From positions 62,001-126,000 of the forward strand of contig ONNQ01000004.1 of the NCBI GenBank assembly GCA_900319245.1: a stretch of 64,000 nt of DNA. Direction: 5' to 3'. The position numbers and the translations under genes were made by a program. Of the stretch, positions 61,951 through 64,000 are shown piece by piece (positions within the stretch are counted from its first letter, which is position 1; each line of letters opens with the position of its first letter). Source of the DNA: an uncultured Lachnospiraceae bacterium (lineage in GTDB: Bacteria; Bacillota; Clostridia; Lachnospirales; Lachnospiraceae). The notes under the pieces are model-generated. The model was not told the origin of the DNA, ran no database searches, and saw nothing but the letters and a program-made list of their open reading frames with translations.

Positions 61951-62169
61951 ATGAATGTTAAAGAACTAAAAAAGGAACTAAAAGTGGCAGGCATTCCCAT
62001 AGAGCACTATAATTTGGACGGCAAAGGTCGCGACGATGAGCGGCTGTGCCTGGTCAATGAGAATTCTAAATGGGTGGTCTACTATCTGGAGCGGGGAGTT
62101 CGGACGACGGAGCTGTTTTTTGACAGAGAAGACGAGGCGTGCGATTACATCCTCAAGTCATTTCGTTAA
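61951..62169 (+). CDS. Small immunity-like protein
   Basis: 72 residues. It opens MNVKELKKELKVAGIPIEHY and contains ENSKWVVYYLERG and FFDREDEACDYIL. The order 'ExL...NLDG...KW.V...ERG...F.sEdEA.d.iL' is shared with the protein at 63347-63631, so the two are paralogues of about 70-95 residues. That form is typical of small immunity proteins in polymorphic toxin loci (Imm59-like). AGAGGATG upstream. Confidence 0.65.
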   Translation: MNVKELKKELKVAGIPIEHYNLDGKGRDDERLCLVNENSKWVVYYLERGVRTTELFFDREDEACDYILKSFR

Positions 62170-62277
62170 GAAGGATGTCAACCGGAAGAAATACTTAGAA
62201 AGCAGGACCTGCAATGAATGATATCAGTAAAGGCGTGGGCGATACTGAATGGCTGAACAGAGCATAGGTGAAGAGCG

Positions 62278-63333
62278 ATGGAACTGTTGGAAAAAGAAGA
62301 AAAACATATAGGATATGTATTTCGGAAAATAGGCGATTGTCTGCTGATCGTCTTTTTTGTATATACTTGTTCGGGCCTGCTGCTTGTCAGAAAAATTTTT
62401 GAAAGAGATTTGATCCTCAGCCCTGTGAACGTCATAGCATGCGTCCTATATCTGATTGTATCTATTGCAATCATCTGCCGGGTCATAATCGTCTTGACGG
62501 GAAGATATATGTCAGTACCGGTGCTTCATAAGTACTTGTCACGCAGTGAAGTGAGGAAGCTGTTCGAAAATGAGCATTTCGAGAAACCTGAAGAGTTTAA
62601 AGGCACACTGCTGGAAAATAAGGTTTATGTAAGTGAGCACTGGCTCTGTCTGTATCATCATTTCGTACGCAGAGATAAAGTCGTTTTTATGTGGGAAACA
62701 TCTCGTGGTGGTATGCACTCGAGCTTTCGACCATTTGTCATAAATGTTCTGTATGGGTCCGGGGATACTTTTCATTTCGACGGAGACGATTGGCGGTATT
62801 TTCATAAGAGATGGGAAGAAATGGAGATATTTTGGTATTTCCTCGCACGCAGCATTGCGGGCGGTACGCAAAGAAGCTGCAGTCATCGCTTTTATTTGCG
62901 CGAGATAACGGAGGCCTGCCGCAAAAACTTCCCGACTAAGGAGGAAAAAAGACAATTCTTTCTGAGTAGGGAAGGACTGAATGCAGATATGGGACAAATA
63001 GAGGAACTGTATAAAGAAACGGATTTGGATAATTTTGCGTTTATCAAACTGATCGATCAGGCGGCTTGGATCCTGTCTGAAAGAGAAAAGGATGATAACT
63101 ATAAAATTTTTGGGGAACGCTATGGAAAAATGCGGGAATATCTTGAGAACTTGCGCAGAGAGTATGTGAAAAACACGTTAGACACAAAAAAGGTATGTCT
63201 GAACATCGTGCGCATGCTGAATCATGGTGATGATGAAGAACTGGCAAACGCAATTGCGGCAGTAAATTCCTATTATCAGGAGCATCTGTATTCTGAGGAA
63301 AAAAGAAAAAGGAGAAGGAAAAGGAAATTCTGA
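62278..63333 (+). CDS. Membrane protein of unknown function
   Basis: 351 residues. Two membrane helices near the N-terminus (about 18-40 and 50-76), then a cytoplasmic region with a beta-rich part (VYVSEHWLCLYHHFVRRDKV) and a helical C-terminus ending in a strongly basic tail (EEKRKRRRKRKF). It lies between the two related immunity-like genes. No family recognised; possibly another immunity or effector-associated protein. Confidence 0.75.
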   Translation: MELLEKEEKHIGYVFRKIGDCLLIVFFVYTCSGLLLVRKIFERDLILSPVNVIACVLYLIVSIAIICRVIIVLTGRYMSVPVLHKYLSRSEVRKLFENEHFEKPEEFKGTLLENKVYVSEHWLCLYHHFVRRDKVVFMWETSRGGMHSSFRPFVINVLYGSGDTFHFDGDDWRYFHKRWEEMEIFWYFLARSIAGGTQRSCSHRFYLREITEACRKNFPTKEEKRQFFLSREGLNADMGQIEELYKETDLDNFAFIKLIDQAAWILSEREKDDNYKIFGERYGKMREYLENLRREYVKNTLDTKKVCLNIVRMLNHGDDEELANAIAAVNSYYQEHLYSEEKRKRRRKRKF

Positions 63334-63346
63334 AGGAGATCGGCAA

Positions 63347-63631
63347 ATGAGACTAGAAGAGGTCAAGGAGATCATCAGAGCAGAAGGGTTGGAAGACTAT
63401 AATATCAACTTAGATCATGAAATAGAAGCTGGTGAAATAGCGATAGTTAAAAAAGACGGAAAGTGGAGAGTCGGTATTGCGGATGAACGGGCGGCGGTAG
63501 TCGCACCCTCAATCAGAGAATTTGATTCAGAAGACGAGGCGGTATCTGACTTTTTGTATAGGTTGCGAAGGTTAAACGAGATCAAAGCAATTAGGCATAA
63601 ACTGTTTGGAACAAACGACGCAATGGTCTGA
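63347..63631 (+). CDS. Small immunity-like protein, paralogue of the 61951 gene
   Basis: 94 residues, AAGGAGATC upstream, 13 bases after the preceding gene. MRLEEVKEIIRAEGLEDYNI, IVKKDGKWRVGIADERA and IREFDSEDEAVSDFL recall Imm59-like immunity proteins. The C-terminal 20 residues extend beyond the paralogue. Confidence 0.7.
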   Translation: MRLEEVKEIIRAEGLEDYNINLDHEIEAGEIAIVKKDGKWRVGIADERAAVVAPSIREFDSEDEAVSDFLYRLRRLNEIKAIRHKLFGTNDAMV

Positions 63632-63688
63632 TAGTTGGTGTAGAACGATTGTTGTGAAGAGCATATCCAACAGAGGAGAAAATAACTA

Positions 63689-64000
63689 TGAATATTCAGT
63701 GTTTTGGCCCTTTATCAGAAGATGCGATCTGCAAACTGGAGTCAGCTCTTGGTGTAACGCTTCCCGGGAATTATAGAGAGTTTTTGAAGGAAACCGGCGG
63801 CGGTATTGTTAAACAGGATGGGAATAACAGGATTACGATCCCGTCCATTGGGCAGACAATCGCTGTGGATGTATTCTTCGGGTATGGCGTGACGCAGAAT
63901 TCGGAAATTCTGTATTGGAATGAGAAGTACAGGGATGAGATGCTGGATGGCGCGGTCCTGATCGGTTTCGATGTCCATCAGGGGTTTTTGTTCCTGATCG
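63689..64000 (+). CDS. SMI1/KNR4-family protein, N-terminal part (runs off the window)
   Basis: The frame is open from the ATG at 63689 (AGGAGA nine bases upstream) to the last base, 104 codons. It begins MNIQCFGPLSEDAICKLESA, with LGVTLPGNYREFLKETGGG, the SMI1/KNR4 core pattern (P-x-x-Y-x-x-F-L-x-x-N/T-G-G), and later VFFGYG. In bacteria these are widespread immunity proteins against contact-dependent or polymorphic toxins. The remainder lies beyond the window. Confidence 0.8.

Overview
The window looks like a chromosomal segment of a Gram-positive anaerobe of the Clostridia, most likely Lachnospiraceae. This rests on moderately high GC with strong AGGAGG-type ribosome binding sites, split chromate-transporter subunits, an ANTAR regulator beside glutamine synthetase, a malto-oligosaccharide ABC operon without its own ATPase, a YesL protein, a QueT-type transporter and a holin-like type I toxin. 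No rRNA, tRNA, CRISPR array, phage or insertion sequence was recognised.

Layout. 1-8050: nitrogen and nucleotide block, all on +: glutamate synthase large subunit (cut by the window edge), small subunit, CTP synthase, glutamine synthetase, ANTAR protein. gltD and pyrG carry in-frame copies of a short DKLPQRS-encoding DNA repeat; a third, hairpin-forming copy lies between genes near 11.6 kb. 8186-11579: LysR regulator, a decayed metallo-beta-lactamase gene and a class III CoA-transferase. 11761-13991: a probable ADP-ribosyltransferase-like toxin with an XRE partner, and an S51 peptidase. 14273-21233: type I restriction-modification locus (hsdM, hsdS, a small ORF, hsdR) with a type I toxin-antitoxin module, not seen as a long ORF, between hsdM and hsdS. 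21331-27968: hflX, a mannose-6-phosphate isomerase/ROK kinase fusion, an SGNH hydrolase, a Ca2+/Na+ antiporter and a two-gene chromate transporter. 28130-31914: phosphate block on the minus strand (Na/Pi transporter with PhoU domain, sensor kinase, response regulator) with two Pho-box-like sites. 32154-35744: a membrane-anchored, domain-permuted family 3 glycosidase homologue and a QueT-like transporter. 35947-44611: malto-oligosaccharide uptake and breakdown (LacI regulator, binding protein, two permeases, YesL, MalQ, GH13 glucosidase). 44791-49915: a large adenosine-deaminase-like protein with an extra C-terminal nucleotide-binding-like domain, then an ECF sigma factor, its putative anti-sigma partner and a DUF4349 lipoprotein. 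50009-60006: mixed housekeeping genes. 60007-60781: gene-free block of repeats, including four and a bit 62-bp tandem units. 60782-64000: small membrane proteins and immunity-like genes, ending in a truncated SMI1/KNR4-like gene.

Genes working together: glutamine synthetase and GOGAT form the ammonia-assimilation cycle and CTP synthase uses glutamine; the phosphate two-component system probably controls the Na/Pi transporter through the Pho boxes; imported maltodextrins are processed by MalQ and the GH13 enzyme. Local duplications and small palindromes recur across the intergenic regions. Everything here was read by eye; family names come from motif recognition, not from database searches.
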